From: Sternotherus odoratus
Taxonomy: Eukaryota; Chordata; Testudines; Kinosternidae
Reading direction: 5' to 3'
NCBI GenBank assembly: GCA_032164245.1
Contig: JAVMKO010000001.1
Span: 74,273,892-74,337,891, forward strand
Length of the DNA: 64,000 bases
Made by a program: the position numbers and the translations under genes. Positions 1 through 12,698 of this stretch are shown in pieces; position 1 is the first letter of the stretch, and each line of letters opens with the position of its first letter. Below the pieces are notes generated by a model. It saw only the letters and a program-made list of their open reading frames with translations, was not told the DNA's origin and searched no databases.

Positions 1-200
1 CGCTCCCCGCCCCGCCCGGACACGCCCAGCGCCCTGCGGCACGCCGGGAAACAGAGTCCTGCCACCCGCAATGAACGGGCCCGGCGGGGAGTGCAGGGAC
101 TACCATTCCCGGCGTGCCACGCGCCGCGGCCGCCCGAGCCCCCCTTTACGGAGCCTCGCGCCCCCCCTGGGGGGCGCGCCCCACTATTTGAGAAGCACTG
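1..200 (-). mobile_element. Terminal part of a GC-rich hAT-like element (left side outside window)
   Basis: This very GC- and CpG-rich stretch ends at position 200 in TTGAGAAGCACTG, the complement of the CAGTG..TTCTCAA terminus used by many vertebrate hAT elements. A run with palindromic character (GGCGCGCC and CCCCCCCTGGGGGG, 151-182) sits just inside that end. At about 100-120 there is a motif resembling a ZNF143 site (ACTACCATTCCCGGCGTGCC). It could instead be a genuine CpG-island promoter, perhaps of CNOT4, that merely abuts a hAT end. The other terminus and any target duplication are outside the window. Confidence 0.5.
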
Positions 201-1305
201 CCCTAGTGACTAGATTAGAGCAAGTCTGAGAGGGTATTTGAGTCTTAACTCAACAGCCTTATCACTTCTCAATCTGAAGGCTGGAGCAGAGGTATGTGTA
301 TTAGTCACAAACTGTGGCAGTGATTTTTTTTGTTTTTGGTTGAGATTACATTTTTCATTTATTCTTTGTGCTAGGTGCTAATTTTTAATGCCCCAGGAAA
401 TAATAGTGGCCTGATATATGGTTAATATGATAGATGATATATACCATACAGAGAAGGGACTACTATGAATAACTTACGTGAGACTGATTGTCCACTACTT
501 GATCTTAATATATTTTTACAGTAAAAAAACTCCAAAGTAGCTTATGCAGTTTATTACTGCAAACATGAGACTGATTTGTTGTAAAATGTGAAACTACTTG
601 GTTTTATGGTTAAACTAAGAAAGATTTTCATTATGTTGGTTAGCAGTAAGTTTTGAACCGTATTCTAGATAAAAGTTCAAATTGGTTGCTGAAAGTAAAT
701 AGAGTACTTCACTGCTTGTGCAGTGTCCCTTCAGGAAATGCCCAGAAAATAAGGGATGTCTGGCCTTGGCATATGAATATTGTTTTTTGCTCTCCTGCCT
801 GGTAGTGTGAATTACGGCATTTGTCATGGATTTGACAGGCACTATCTACAGATTTGAGGATTTGTTTTTTTTTATGCCATTTAACAAAATGTTTATAATT
901 AACTTAGTCATGTTAAAAATGTTAGAGCTCAAGGTTACAGAAATAGCTGCAGATTTTTTGGCACTTGAATTATTGAGTCAGTAATTGAGACTAATAACTC
1001 TTTTAACCCAACCTTTTAGTCATACAGAGGCTTAGGGTGGGGTAGTCTTATGGAGAACAATTTATTTATCTAGGGCCAAAAAGTGTACTAGGGCATTAAA
1101 AAGACAGGTCTCACTGTTTAAGAATTCTATTCCATCTTGTGAAAAGTTCTGAAGCGACAGTATTGGATCCTGAAGCCCTCTGTCCAGTGAACAAGTCCAG
1201 CTTGGGTAATGATGATGCAGGATTCCTCTACCAATGTACTGTGACCTGGAAAGTGAGGATAGCTCAGCCTCCAGGCCAATTTAATCCTTGGCTTCTTTAG
1301 ATTCC
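201..1305. other. Non-coding, no feature recognised
   Basis: This is AT-rich upstream or intron 1 sequence. I see no credible coding frame, splice-bounded exon or repeat terminus in it. Confidence 0.5.
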
Positions 1306-1313
1306 TGCTAGAT

Positions 1314-1725
1314 CAGTGGTCCCCAACCTTTTTTACAACGCGGACCGGTCACCGCGGATCAGTCAATGCTCGCGGCCCAATGCTACTGAGATCCGCAACC
1401 CCTTTTAAATTTTTCACTCGCCGCGGCGGACCTTTGTAAGTCCGCCGAAAAGCCGCCGAATAAAGCAGCTGAAATGTGGATGCGAGCGGCATCAGTTTTT
1501 CTTGCGGGGCGGCAGACCCACGTATGTACGCAGAAAAGCCGCCGAATACTGCTCACGTGCCGATGCGGAAGTGCATTGAGTGCCCCGCAGCGCTGCTGAA
1601 ATGCGGAAGTGCGCTGAATGCCCCTGAGTGCCTCGCGGCGCTGCTGAACAGAAGGCGTCCGCAGCCCGGTAACAATTGATCCACGGACCGGTACCGGTCC
1701 GCGGCCCGGGGGTTGGGGACCACTG
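1314..1725. mobile_element. Non-autonomous hAT element with perfect target duplication
   Basis: The 412-bp element has perfect 15-bp terminal inverted repeats, CAGTGGTCCCCAACC at the left and its complement at the right. It is flanked by a perfect 8-bp target-site duplication TGCTAGAT (1306-1313 and 1726-1733), which is diagnostic of hAT transposition. The interior is CpG-rich and contains internal duplications of AAAGCCGCCGAATA and GCGGAAGTGC. It encodes no transposase. The perfect termini suggest a comparatively recent insertion. Confidence 0.93.
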
Positions 1726-1733
1726 TGCTAGAT

Positions 1734-3379
1734 AGGTGTGGGGGGGTAAGTACTGCCCATATGAACTCCTGTCAGCTCAGTTGGACTGTGGCTGGCAGAT
1801 ATGTAATAACTTGGATTACATTTGAACAGGTCATTACATATGAGCTAGAGATGGAAAACTGTAGAACCCTACTACTAATTCTTGGTGTAAAATAGCCCTC
1901 CAGAGAACACACATTTGAGTTCCTCTCTGAGGAAAGCTATGAAGATGACTTTGCCAGCCTTTTCTGTGTAGATGCATCAACACTTATTGGAAGTGTTGAA
2001 CATAGCAGGATTCTTCTTTTGTAATTTGCCTACCTTTATAATTTGTGAATTGCGTTTAGTATCTTTTCACCTCCAAGGATTTTATTAAAAGCAAGTGTAA
2101 AATATCATCCTAGCCTTTCATTATCTAAAAATAAGTATTAATTGTTAATTTTAAAAAAGTTGTAAAAGTTGAATCTTCTAAAAATCCCTCCCCCTGCTTT
2201 CCTGAAAGGCCCTTTACTGTCCTCAATGAGAAGAGACTCGTGTTAACTCCCTGAAAGCCAGCCAACACAGTTGATTACAAACCTGAGGGGTTATGTGAGG
2301 TCTGTTTTTTTCAAAACCTGCTTTGAAAGACAGTTTCCTTTTAAATTCTGTTAGATTTCAAGGAGAGCAGTAAATTAGTAGGCTTAATACTTTTTTTCAT
2401 CAGGTAGCATATGTCTGCATATATTTCCAGGAAAAATGACATTAAGGGAAATTTGAGAGCGCATGTCAATAAAATAGCATAACATACATTAACGGGATTT
2501 TGCAGTTATCCAAAAACAGTGTTTTAAAATCAAGAAATTAAGTATTAAGGTTAAATTTAAGAAATCCAAACATTAAGGTATGGAAATGTACAGTTAGATC
2601 ACCTGAACAACCTTCACTGCCCTGTAGTGATGTCATGCAATAATCATTAAAGCATTTTAATGTTTGTAGTCCCAGATAAGAGTAAATTGATTTTTAAAAA
2701 TATGTTCAGTTTCCCACTTCAGTGTCACCACAGGATAGTGCACCTTCAGTTTCTTTCTCCTACACTCTAAGTAGATCTGGTACAATGGGTAGCGTCTCAA
2801 AAGAAATATTTGGGATACCAGTCACTTTTCATAACAGTTTGCCAGCAGAGTCTGGTGTATAAAATCTTCTTCAGAAACACTCACAAAGAACTGCCCCCTG
2901 TGTCCATTATCTTCCTCCTATTGTTCTTAGTGAGACTCAGGCCATAGCATCCCTCAGTTAGTAACAGGGAATATGATGACAATTCTGAAGTCTTTCATTT
3001 AGCCTATGAACAAGATTTTAGTGAGTTTTAATTAACTATAAGGGAAGTTGGAGTTGGTTATATTGGGAACAATCAGTGTGACCCCAAGTGCTAATTTTAA
3101 AGAACCCATTTTTGTTATTTTTTACCTCTTTAACCAATATGTTCTGTAGTCAGAGTAAGTGTTGTGTTTTTCTTGGAAGGTACCTTGTATTCTTCATGTA
3201 TAACAAAGTGGTTGAATATCCCTGCTTTGTATGCAAAACTCAGCCTTAACTTAGGAACCACAAGTGATACTTCCCTAATGTAACCTTTAGAAATTTATGG
3301 TGAAGAGTTCTATGGTCTAATCTAGACCAATTAATTTGCACACCTACCATTCAGTCTTATGTATAGCAGTGCATAAGCC
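1734..3379. other. Non-coding, no feature recognised
   Basis: AT-rich sequence with no supportable exon or repeat boundary. Confidence 0.45.
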
Positions 3380-3532
3380 AGAAGTTGGAAATGGGTGACT
3401 GGAGATGGGTCATGTGGTGATTACTTTTTCTGTTCATTCTTTCTGGGGCACCTGGCATTGGCCACTTTTGGAAGACAGGATACTGGGCTAGTTGGACCTT
3501 TGGTCTGACCCAGTATGGCCGTCCTTATGTAG
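3380..3532 (+). mobile_element. CR1 LINE 3' end fragment
   Basis: The segment from GGGGCACCTGGCATTGGCCA through GACCCAGTATGGCCG matches the 3' end of the better preserved CR1 copy at 55837-55920. It is a short, diverged, 5'-truncated copy in + orientation, as usual for CR1. Confidence 0.85.
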
Positions 3533-4599
3533 TATATTTGTAGGAAAAATATGCTATAATTTTAAATTTCACTTAATTTAAAACACAGAACATTAGAATT
3601 AAAAAACTGAAACCATTTCACTGAAATGTTACTTCTGAAAGTGAACATTTTGCCCCATGACCTGTGTGTGTGTGGGCTTGTTTTTAGTTTGTTTTTTTTA
3701 AATAAACCACACTAGAGACAAGCCATATTCTTCCCAGTGGCAGGTAGAAGCATATCCTAGTTAGAATTCTATACAATTGTCCTCATCCCCCTGCAATTAT
3801 GGTAACTGTGGTTGCCTGAAAAAAAGACAGGAGACTCTGGCACCTGCTATTTCAAAGACCCATAATGCCAGAGGACAGTAGGGATGGTGAGGGAAAACTT
3901 GTGCTGCTAACATCCTCTAAATGTTCATCCTGCTGGGAGGGGAGGCTCTTTCTGTGTCCCATAAGTACTATAAAGTCTTCAGAAGACACAAGTGCTCACC
4001 CGTCTTGAGCCTTGTACCAGTGGATCTCTTGAAGTTGTATCAGCAGCAAGAGTGCCTTTTCTCTAAGTAGCTGTTGGTTACCTCTCCCTGTCATGTAGTT
4101 TTGGGATCTACCTGGGTGGTGCATCTCCTAAAATTGGGAAGGAGGGTGCAGCTGGAGGCCATACACATCTAAAATTTGCAACTGCATCTTTAAAACAAGA
4201 AAGTTTTGCCACTTAGTCACCCTTGCCCTCCCTCATCTCAAAAGTTGCTCTAAGTGCACCCATATTAAGGTTCTTCAGACAACTGTGACTTGGGTCCTGT
4301 ACTAATGTTAATACAATATTTAGCCATTTGAAACCCCCTTAATCACGACCATCAATCTCATCCACGGTCCCAGTAGTAGCCACAAACTTTCTTTATCTCA
4401 CATTGCTGTATTAGATATATAGAACCTGTAAGTCTCATATTGGCCACAACCCCCTTCTCCAGTTCATCCTATTGGTCACTAGGCATTTCTCCATAAAATC
4501 TCTCCTTAGCTACGGCACTGCTTTTCTTTCTACTGTTCCATTGAGCCAGTGATTGTGATCTACTTCATCTGTTGTCCACAGTAATACTTAATGCTTATT
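3533..4599. other. Non-coding, no feature recognised
   Basis: No exon or repeat terminus could be supported here. Confidence 0.45.
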
Positions 4600-4760
4600 C
4601 TCTTCAAAATGCTTTACAAACACTAGCTAATTAAACCTCAGCATCCTTCTGGGAGAATTTATCCATATTTTATGGATGGGAAAACAGACACAGCGAATCA
4701 CTGGTACAGCTAGAATTAGAAGTCCTGATGTCAAATCCTATACTTATGTAAAATGACTCC
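4600..4760 (+). mobile_element. MIR-like ancient SINE fragment
   Basis: The order of motifs follows the core and tail of MIR-type SINEs: ATGCTTTACAAACACTAGCT, then an ATTTTATGGATGGGAAAACA block, then a GGTACAGCTAGAATTAGAAG block and GTCCTGATGTCAAATCC. It is strongly diverged, consistent with an amniote-wide old family. The tRNA-derived head is not recognisable. Confidence 0.6.
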
Positions 4761-6945
4761 TCAGAGTAGGGTTATTGTGTTATAATTTGAAGTACATCTG
4801 AGGGTCAGCCTGTCCCAAAACCAACAACCAGGATTTAGTAGTGGTCTGTTGCAGTGGTGGTATAATTTACTCAGCAGCAGAGGGATGCGGGGTGTTACAC
4901 TGGGATAAAAGGTTATTTAATGGTAGACAAGATGATACAACTGGTATCCAAAAAACCACTTCCAACATAACAGGGATTTTTATTTAAACCAGAACAAAGC
5001 TGGATTCTACCTACCTACATACAATAACATTAAATAGATTAAAGTGTGTGTGTATGTGTATATATAACTAATGTGTGTATATAAAATAATTTCTAAGTGC
5101 ACTTAACTAAATATAACCCTCTAAATAGAGAAATGTATTTATAGGTGGCTGTTGAGGGTAAAATTTTAGTTAAGTTCCCTTCTTTCCAAATCTCTCACTG
5201 GGTACTAATGCCCAAGTTAGTCTTTGAGACTTGGGTGCCTCGCTTGACTTCCTGAAGAGATGGACTCGACTCTGCTGGTACTTGCTTGTAGGGATGCACA
5301 TTAGATTGAACCCACAAGATTTGGATGATTTTTGGGACTCCTATTTCAGATCTCCAGGGCCATTTGACTCCTGATGGAGGTGACTGGAGATGCTGCTCAG
5401 GAACAAACAAGAACAGGTGCTTAGCCCATCATTAAACATGGACTGATCTGAGCAGCCAGCTTTAATCTAAAAGGACTCTCTTTTGCACATCTCTGTCCTA
5501 CTCAATCTCACTTTCCACTTACTCTGTATCTCTCAGTCCTGGTTTCCCTCCCTCTCTCTGCCCTCACTCCCTTGCCTTGTTTCTGGTTACTCGCAGACTC
5601 TGTTTCTTGGTCTCTCTCAAGCTCCCCACTGCCTGCCTCTATCCCTCAACTACCCCCCCCCCCCATTCTCAAACTCTCATTTCCCCTCTCCTTGAGGGGA
5701 GTAGTCATCTTGCATTTTCTCAGAGGGAGGGGTTATCTCCTCTCCATAGAAAATTACACTGCATTCACCCTGAACACACCTAAATCATGTATTCCTATAT
5801 AGGGTCGTGTCCCTTTACTGTATTTACATTTATTTCACTACAAGATCACATTTGTCAGCCAGATGGGGAATATGTATCTAAGATCACACCCCTTCCAGAG
5901 CTTTTATGCTGCTCACTCTTCACAAATTGATCATGAATACCAGAGTAGAACAATCCTCAAAACAGTAAGACACTTATGTAACTACTTCTACCCTTTAATT
6001 TATAGTCAATTATGTGAAAAATTATTAAACTTGTTCATACTGATATTAGTATCTCTCTCTCTCTCTCCGAAATGGTGATTGGAGGGGGTGGGGGTGCCAG
6101 ACAAAGTTGTCTGCAGAATCTCAGCTCTGAATTTCCTGGGCTTCAAATATATTTACTTTGTTGTTTAATTGATTTTTACAATCTAAACTGTATCTTTGCT
6201 TTTTGTGTTTAAATTTTCTTTTTGAAAAGTGTGAAAACATCACTGTGAACTTTAACTATCCTCTACCTGACCTCCCTCCACTGGTTTGTCTGAATGCCAT
6301 AATTTGCCAACTTTGCAGGCTTACCTGAAGGGGGAGAGATGGAACTTTGTTTCCTGGCCTTGAAAGTTTCACTTGGATTGAATAGGAGGAACACATGTGG
6401 ATGGAATCCTTCAAAAGTACACATACCACCCGGGAAGCTAATAGGGAAGAGGGTTAGGTTGGTCACAAGTGATCTATCTCCTTTCAGGGTAACAATTTCT
6501 CTAAAGAGGCTCAGATCCTTTTGTTGGTTTTCCACAACCTGCCTGCCTCCTCTACAATCTTGAAATTCTTTACTCCTGCCCCATACTCTGTGTCTCTGAA
6601 GACCTTCTGGATCCTGTGGCCTTTCCCATTTGTGCTGGGACTGACAGTATGTTGCTTTACTCTTTCCATTGTATATTCAGTGTGTTCTATATAGATTCTT
6701 ATACCACGCTCATGCAAGAAAAAAAATGTACTTGGTTTTGCTTGCTTCTGAAATGGCAAATTTTTGTCAGGCCCAGAATTAAATCTCTGGGAGGGATAAT
6801 TTAGCAGTCTCCTCAGAAGTCATGGCTCACAAGTCTTCTCAGAAGTCATGGCTCTATTAGAGGCAGTAAAAGCACATCAACTCTCCCTTTTAATCTGGTG
6901 TTTGAACAGGAACAAGGGCTTCTGTTTGCCCTTTAAAGTACATTG
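4761..6945. other. Non-coding with short simple repeats
   Basis: It contains a TG/TA-rich patch near 5044-5080, a 12-base C run at about 5653-5664, a TC repeat at 6053-6068, and a tandem duplication of about 25 bp at 6811-6855 (two copies of TCTCAGAAGTCATGGCTC). Short open frames in several frames around 5480-5800 come from a pyrimidine-rich stretch and show no family similarity that I recognise. Confidence 0.45.
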
Positions 6946-6948
6946 TTA

Positions 6949-7259
6949 GGGTACGTCTTCACTACCCGCTGAATCGGCGGGTAGCCATCTAACTTCTGGC
7001 GATCGATTTCTCGCGTCTATGAAGACGCGAGAAATCGATTGCTCGCGGCGCCCCCATTGACTCCGGAACTCCAGCTTGCCAGGAGGCTCAAGCTGGAGTT
7101 GATGGGGGAGCGCGCCGCCGACTGCCGCCACCCTGAGGACGAGCAGTAAGTCGGTTGCAGATATGCAAACTTCAGCTAGGTGATTCACGTAGCTGAAGTT
7201 GCGTATCTGCAGTTGATTCCCCCCTCCCCCTCTCCTCCCCGCGTAGTGAAGACGAGCCC
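6949..7259. mobile_element. PIF/Harbinger-type MITE with several internal hairpins
   Basis: The 311-bp element is flanked by TTA on both sides (6946-6948, 7260-7262), the 3-bp duplication typical of PIF/Harbinger. Its termini are GGGTACGTCTTCACTAC and the complement of GTAGTGAAGACGAGCCC. Internally it carries perfect inverted repeats: 17-bp arms at 7002-7018 / 7023-7039 with a 4-nt loop, 12-bp arms at 7067-7078 / 7089-7100, and 11-bp arms at 7168-7178 / 7190-7200 extended outward by GCAGATATGC / GCGTATCTGC. It has no coding capacity. A relative lies at 12699-12984. Confidence 0.88.
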
Positions 7260-7262
7260 TTA

Positions 7263-8905
7263 GTGTTCATCACTTTGCAGGAGAGATCCCTAACTACATA
7301 GTCACTACCATCATCTGTAATTGCATAGCATCCTTCCCAAAGCTGGAAGCGCATGTTTGACCCATTAGTTTGTTCTCCCACTTCTATATACAAAATTTCA
7401 AATGAGACTTCCACAGTTTCAAGACTGATTTTGGAAAATGGATGCTTTCGTAAAATTAAGATGAGAAGTAAACTGTTCACTGTCTTGTTTTTAGGGAAAT
7501 GGAATCTAATATTGTTACAGGTAATGCCTTTTGCAGTGTAGTCACTATGTAATAAACATGAATGTAAAAATAAATGCAGATAATATATCCTATAACCCAT
7601 CCTGATTCCTATTAGTACACTTCCGTACGCGAAGAGAATGGAAATTCTAAATGTTAAAACAATGATTTTGAGAAGATTATTCTTACTGGGTGCAGCTGCT
7701 GAGTTGGTGTAGGCTTATTTGCATATCTAATATTTTAATTTTCATTAACATGGAACACTTGGCTGTTTAAAATCAAGTAGATTGGTTATATTCTCTTTTA
7801 GAATTAGCTTTGCAAATAATTCTCTTGTAAACTATTTTCTAGAATGTTTATACAAAAGGCAGTTTTGGAGTAGGTAACCCCGCATTCATGGGATAACATT
7901 GCAAAAGTGTGTGGAATACAAGCAACAAAAAGGATGGAATGTAGCACTGACAAGAAAATGGTGGTTGAGTGTAATCATAAGTGATCCGTGAAGACCGGAG
8001 TGAGGATGTTAAACAGTCTTACAAGTATCATGAGACATCTTTACATTTAATGGATCACAGCACTTGCAGCTTCTTATATGAATGGGCCTTCATGTTTGAA
8101 ATCAAGCTAACAATTCACATTCCTAGCTTGCACTGTGCTTTGTGATGCTAAATGGACATCATGGCTTAATGTATGTTGCTACATCTGTTTTACACACTTA
8201 AATACTATTCTGCTCTACTTAATTAAACTCAGGATTTTGTCCACCTGATCCTGGACAGTGAAAGTTACCTTCACTAGTGATCAGAATTTTAGCTAGAAAG
8301 AGGCTAACAGTTTGCACTCTGGGCCTTAAAGCTCTTAAGGGCTTGGGACTGAGTGATTGCAGTCTACTATACAACTCATTGTAGAAATTCACCTTTTTGC
8401 TAATACAAAAGCAACAAATGTGGCTCCTCTGCGAAGGCAAGATCATCCGTATGTAGTTATAAATTTTTGCATAGGTGATAGGTAATTTTGAACTTTGCAT
8501 GGACTCACAAACACTGAGGAGACTTGCATACTAGATCAAACGTCAGGGAATATTTTTCAGCTCTTCATCGTAATCCCCCCCGTGTATTACTATGGGTGAT
8601 CATAAACTTGCATTACTTACATACCGGTTTCCTGGTTTACTGCTGGCATCTAGCTTCAGAAGTGCTTATGAAGTTACCGATCATGGAATGTTTGTTTTTT
8701 TGTGTGTGTGTGTGTGTGTGTTTAAATCAAGCTGTGAAATTTGACTATTCAGCCTTTTGTGTTTTTAGCTTATTCAGTTTTTTTTATAAAGTGTATATTT
8801 TTGTTCCAGTTGTTAGTGTGTAGTGTCTTCCGATACGAGGGAGGGTGTTTTTGTAAACTGCTCATGCTTCTGATCAGTATACTTACAGAACTCTGACCTG
8901 CCACA
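7263..8905. other. Non-coding; contains a TG microsatellite
   Basis: A (TG)n tract lies at about 8701-8722. Otherwise no feature is recognised. Confidence 0.5.
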
Positions 8906-8913
8906 CTTTAGTC

Positions 8914-9135
8914 CAGGATTCTCAAACTGGGGGTTGTGACCCCTCAGGGGTTCACAAAATTGTTACATGGAGGGGGGGTTGCAAGTTGTCAGCCCCTCCC
9001 CCCCTCCCCCGCTTCGCCTCCAACATTTATAATAGTGTTAAATATAAAAAAGGGTTTCCAATTTATAACGGGAGGTTGCACTCAGAGACTTGCTGTGTGA
9101 AAGGGGTCACCAGTACAAAAGCTTGAGAACCACTG
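8914..9135. mobile_element. Non-autonomous hAT element
   Basis: The 222-bp element starts CAGGATTCTCAAACT and ends AGCTTGAGAACCACTG, forming imperfect hAT inverted repeats. The flanks CTTTAGTC (8906-8913) and CTTTAGTG (9136-9143) form an 8-bp target duplication with one mismatch. It has no coding capacity. Confidence 0.88.
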
Positions 9136-9143
9136 CTTTAGTG

Positions 9144-12100
9144 GCACAGTTTAGTTGATTTTGAACTACCAGCCAGAGCTGTAGAGCTAGGAAGTGAAAT
9201 TAAGTGTGTGTGTGGGGGGGAGGACAGCATATTATCCAGAAATATTTCCAAATATAGCCTTTTCTTTCAGTAAAGGTTTAGTGATAAATATTTTAAACTG
9301 TTTTAAGTGTGTATTTCCCAATAAACATACTAAGTTTGTTCCCCTTCCCTGGCCTTGAGTTGGACCTATCTATGGAGAACCTTGCTAAATTCTGTAGCTT
9401 TGTTTTTCATTTAAACAGGTTATCTCACTTTGAACCTGGAATAATTCAGGTTGAAAAATTTATCAGTCTCCTGGCAGCCAGAGATCTGAAAGATGAGATT
9501 GTAGGATTCTGAAATTAAATTCCAGGTTCAGTGTTATGGTAAGAAGCCCAGCCACATATCCATCTTCTGGGGATGGTACAGGATTGTTTTTAAGGATGCT
9601 GTATCTGGACAGTTTTGGAAACGTTCTTTGTGTATCCTGCATTAGGCTAGTATTTGTGTAAATTGAAAGTCTTCTAGGGGCTACTGGAAGGTAGGCGAAG
9701 TTTCTTTTCCACCAACAGAGTATCCTGGTTGGAGTCTCTGCTGTTCTGCTTCTCTGCCAGTCTCCTGGTGGGAATGCACCAATCAGTTTAATTGCTTCCT
9801 ACATGGTACTGAATATTGGGAGTGAAACAATGAATATCACAAGTGGAATGGACTAGAAGCTAGGTACCTTCATTGCTGATGCTTATAAAAGCTGAGTAGC
9901 AGCAGAAACGTTAGCACTTAATTATCTGCAGACAGGAAGATTAGTGTAGGTTAATGTCTGTAGTGTAGTGTAGGTTAATGTCTGGAAGGTAATTCTCACA
10001 GGTATTATGCCTAGAAACTTAAGTTCATGTTGAATGAGGATATCTTTTTTTCTAGAAATTGTTGGTTCCCCCTCCCCATCCCATCTCACCAGTGATAGAT
10101 GTTTGCTCACCAGAGGTCATCAAACAAGTGAATTTTTCAAGCATTAGAATATCTGTGATGGCATTGAAACGAACTGCAGAGGAACTTGAGGAAATGGCAT
10201 TGTGGTGGTTTTTTTGGTGTAGAATAAATAGGAAAAACAATCTATAGATTTCTCAAAGAAAAACATCCTACTCCACAGAAGTTAACTTGGGTTGTTAAAC
10301 TGTGCACGTTCTTAAGGATGCTTACAAGGTATCTTCAGTATGAATGTTTATCTCTTCTTTATAACCACTGTTGGGAAATTTAGAACAGAGGTTTTAGCCT
10401 AATTTGAGGACTGGAATTGCCTGGTACGCTTCTCACTGGTAATTAATTATGCACAGAGATAAAGGCTAGTTTGTCAACTAATTTTTGTATTAATCACTCA
10501 GCGAATAGGGAGGGGAATAATACAGGACACCTTTAGGACCATAACCATTCTGTCTTTTTTCCCTCTTTGCCCTTCATCTGTTCCTTTCTTCCACATTTCT
10601 CATCATTTTTGGTGTCTTTGGGTTCTTCAGTATGCAGCTTCAGCATTGGAAAGAACTTAATTTATGAACAACTGTCATCCTTTCTAGTCCCCTGCTGAAA
10701 GCAACTTTTGCTTCCTGCCCCAGGCTTCTCTCCAATCCCTTTCCCCATGTCCTATCTTTAGTTCAGTCCTCAGAGTTATCGTCTTCAGGGATATTAGGCA
10801 GTGGAGCCTCTTCTTCCCCAGTCTTTGATCAGAACAGTTGTTTTACAATCTCATACATATCTAACACTAAACTTGATGCATTAGCCTTTGTTCTTTTCAT
10901 GCGAGTTCCACACAGTTCAGTGAGCTGGACTTAGCAAGTTTGTATGTGGAGATGCTGTATCTGTGCCTAAAGGCACCTAGATAGCTGGCTGGCATATGGA
11001 TTGATAGAGTGCAGTCCAGTGAAGTGCTAAGCACGCTGTCTCTTACAGGATCAGACCTCTAATAAGGAGTTGCGGGGAAATAGTTGCCTTTGTTTATCTA
11101 TCTGATCAGAACTTATAAAAGACTTTTGGGGCGGGGTGCCCAATTACTGTATCATTATGAATAAAGCTCATTCTAGTCTGGCAAAAACTAATGGTTGTAT
11201 AAGGTCACTAGAGTTGGCTTTTCCCCAACCTTAGCTTCACCTGAACGAATTGGGGAGGAATTTAAGGCAACAGTGAAAATCCTCTGTTCCTTCCTTTTTG
11301 CAACTCTCATTCCCTACAAGAAATGACTGAAATGTTCACCCAATTTGAAGTTAAACAAATAGGATTACATTCAATTTAAGATGGATTTTGAAAACTGTTT
11401 ATTCCAGTTGTCTTGTATGCAGTAAATCTGTTCAGTGCAAGTGACACTTGCTGACCAGAGCATAGTTATTACAAATTAAAAATACAAAATGTATGAAGGG
11501 AAAATAGTGTTTACTTCTCTCTTCTCTCTCCCCTAGTCACCCCCAAAATGAATCAATTGATCTTGGTCTTAGTGTGCATACCCAGTACGGTTAAATGGCA
11601 AGTACAAGATTCAGGCTTTTGGTGCAAGTGATGCTGTGACAGAATAAATTACAAACTTTGGTAGATCAGATGCAAAATGCCATTGTATGGCTTAAACCAG
11701 TTCAAATGCTGTTCCTGGCCTGGTATAGAGTGAAACAAAGGTAGAATCCTGTCATGTGTGGTTACTGAGGCAAAATTGATTGAACTGAGTTTGGAATTTT
11801 CTTTAGCAAAATATCTAGGCCATGAAAAAACTGCTTTCCAGAAATCAGCAAACAGATTGGACAAATGAAATGTAATTACACTGGATGTCAATGACCACTT
11901 ACTATGCATGAATATATTGACTACTATCCAATTTTAGGTTTGAAATTTAAGTTGGTTTCCTTCCTCTGTTTCTTATAGTATAAAAAGGTACACATTCTGT
12001 ATTCAGAGCCTGAACATTGGGAGCAGGTTATTTTTCAATAACTGCAGATTCATTTTTGAACTGGTAAGCTGTCCTTAAGAATATGTTCTTGGAATAAGAA

Positions 12101-12669
12101 ATCAGCACCGTACAAGTGTAAAATGCAAACGTGCACAACCAGATTTATCTGTGGATGCCTGGACTTAATTTACACACTTGGTTAAGAAAAAATCAATATC
12201 CTTTTCCCTATAAAAAGAATGCAGAGTTTGATTAACTAGAATCTTTGGTTTGTTTTTTTAATGCCCTGGCTATTTAGCTTTAATGGAATTTGCTGAGTTT
12301 TTTCCTTAAAGTATTTGCAGGTTACCTTTACATAAAATTCAAATAACCACAGAGAACAGCTAATTTATGAAGCACAGGCTCAGCAATGTGCCTAAGAGGG
12401 AAGGTGTATGTTTTGTGTGGTAGGATAACTTACATAAATACATGTTACAATATAAACCTACAAAAAACTGCTGTAATAAGGTGGGTGGCAGGAGTAGACT
12501 TTAAGAAAAAGAGCATACTGCACATCTGAACTCTCTTCTCTATAGTGAATCTACAACACTTCAAAGAAAATAAAGCAGCTTAGTTTCCTTGCATCCTTAC
12601 TCACTCGCTTATAGGACCAGGGATTCACTTAAAATGTCAGGAAGTTGTGAATTTTCAGCCTCCAGCCAA
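9144..12669. other. Non-coding; short tandem duplication and a 29-bp block shared with 14375-14403
   Basis: A tandem duplication of AGTGTAGGTTAATGTCTG lies at about 9942-9981. Positions 10493-10521 are identical over 29 bp to 14375-14403 inside a hAT element (see findings). No exon or transposon boundary is otherwise recognised. Confidence 0.5.
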
Positions 12670-12695
12670 GTATCTAACATCCAGATGTTAGATAC
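12670..12695. repeat. Perfect 12-bp-arm palindrome beside a Harbinger MITE
   Basis: GTATCTAACATC is followed after two bases (CA) by its exact complement GATGTTAGATAC. The structure directly precedes the MITE at 12699. Confidence 0.9.
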
Positions 12696-12698
12696 GTA

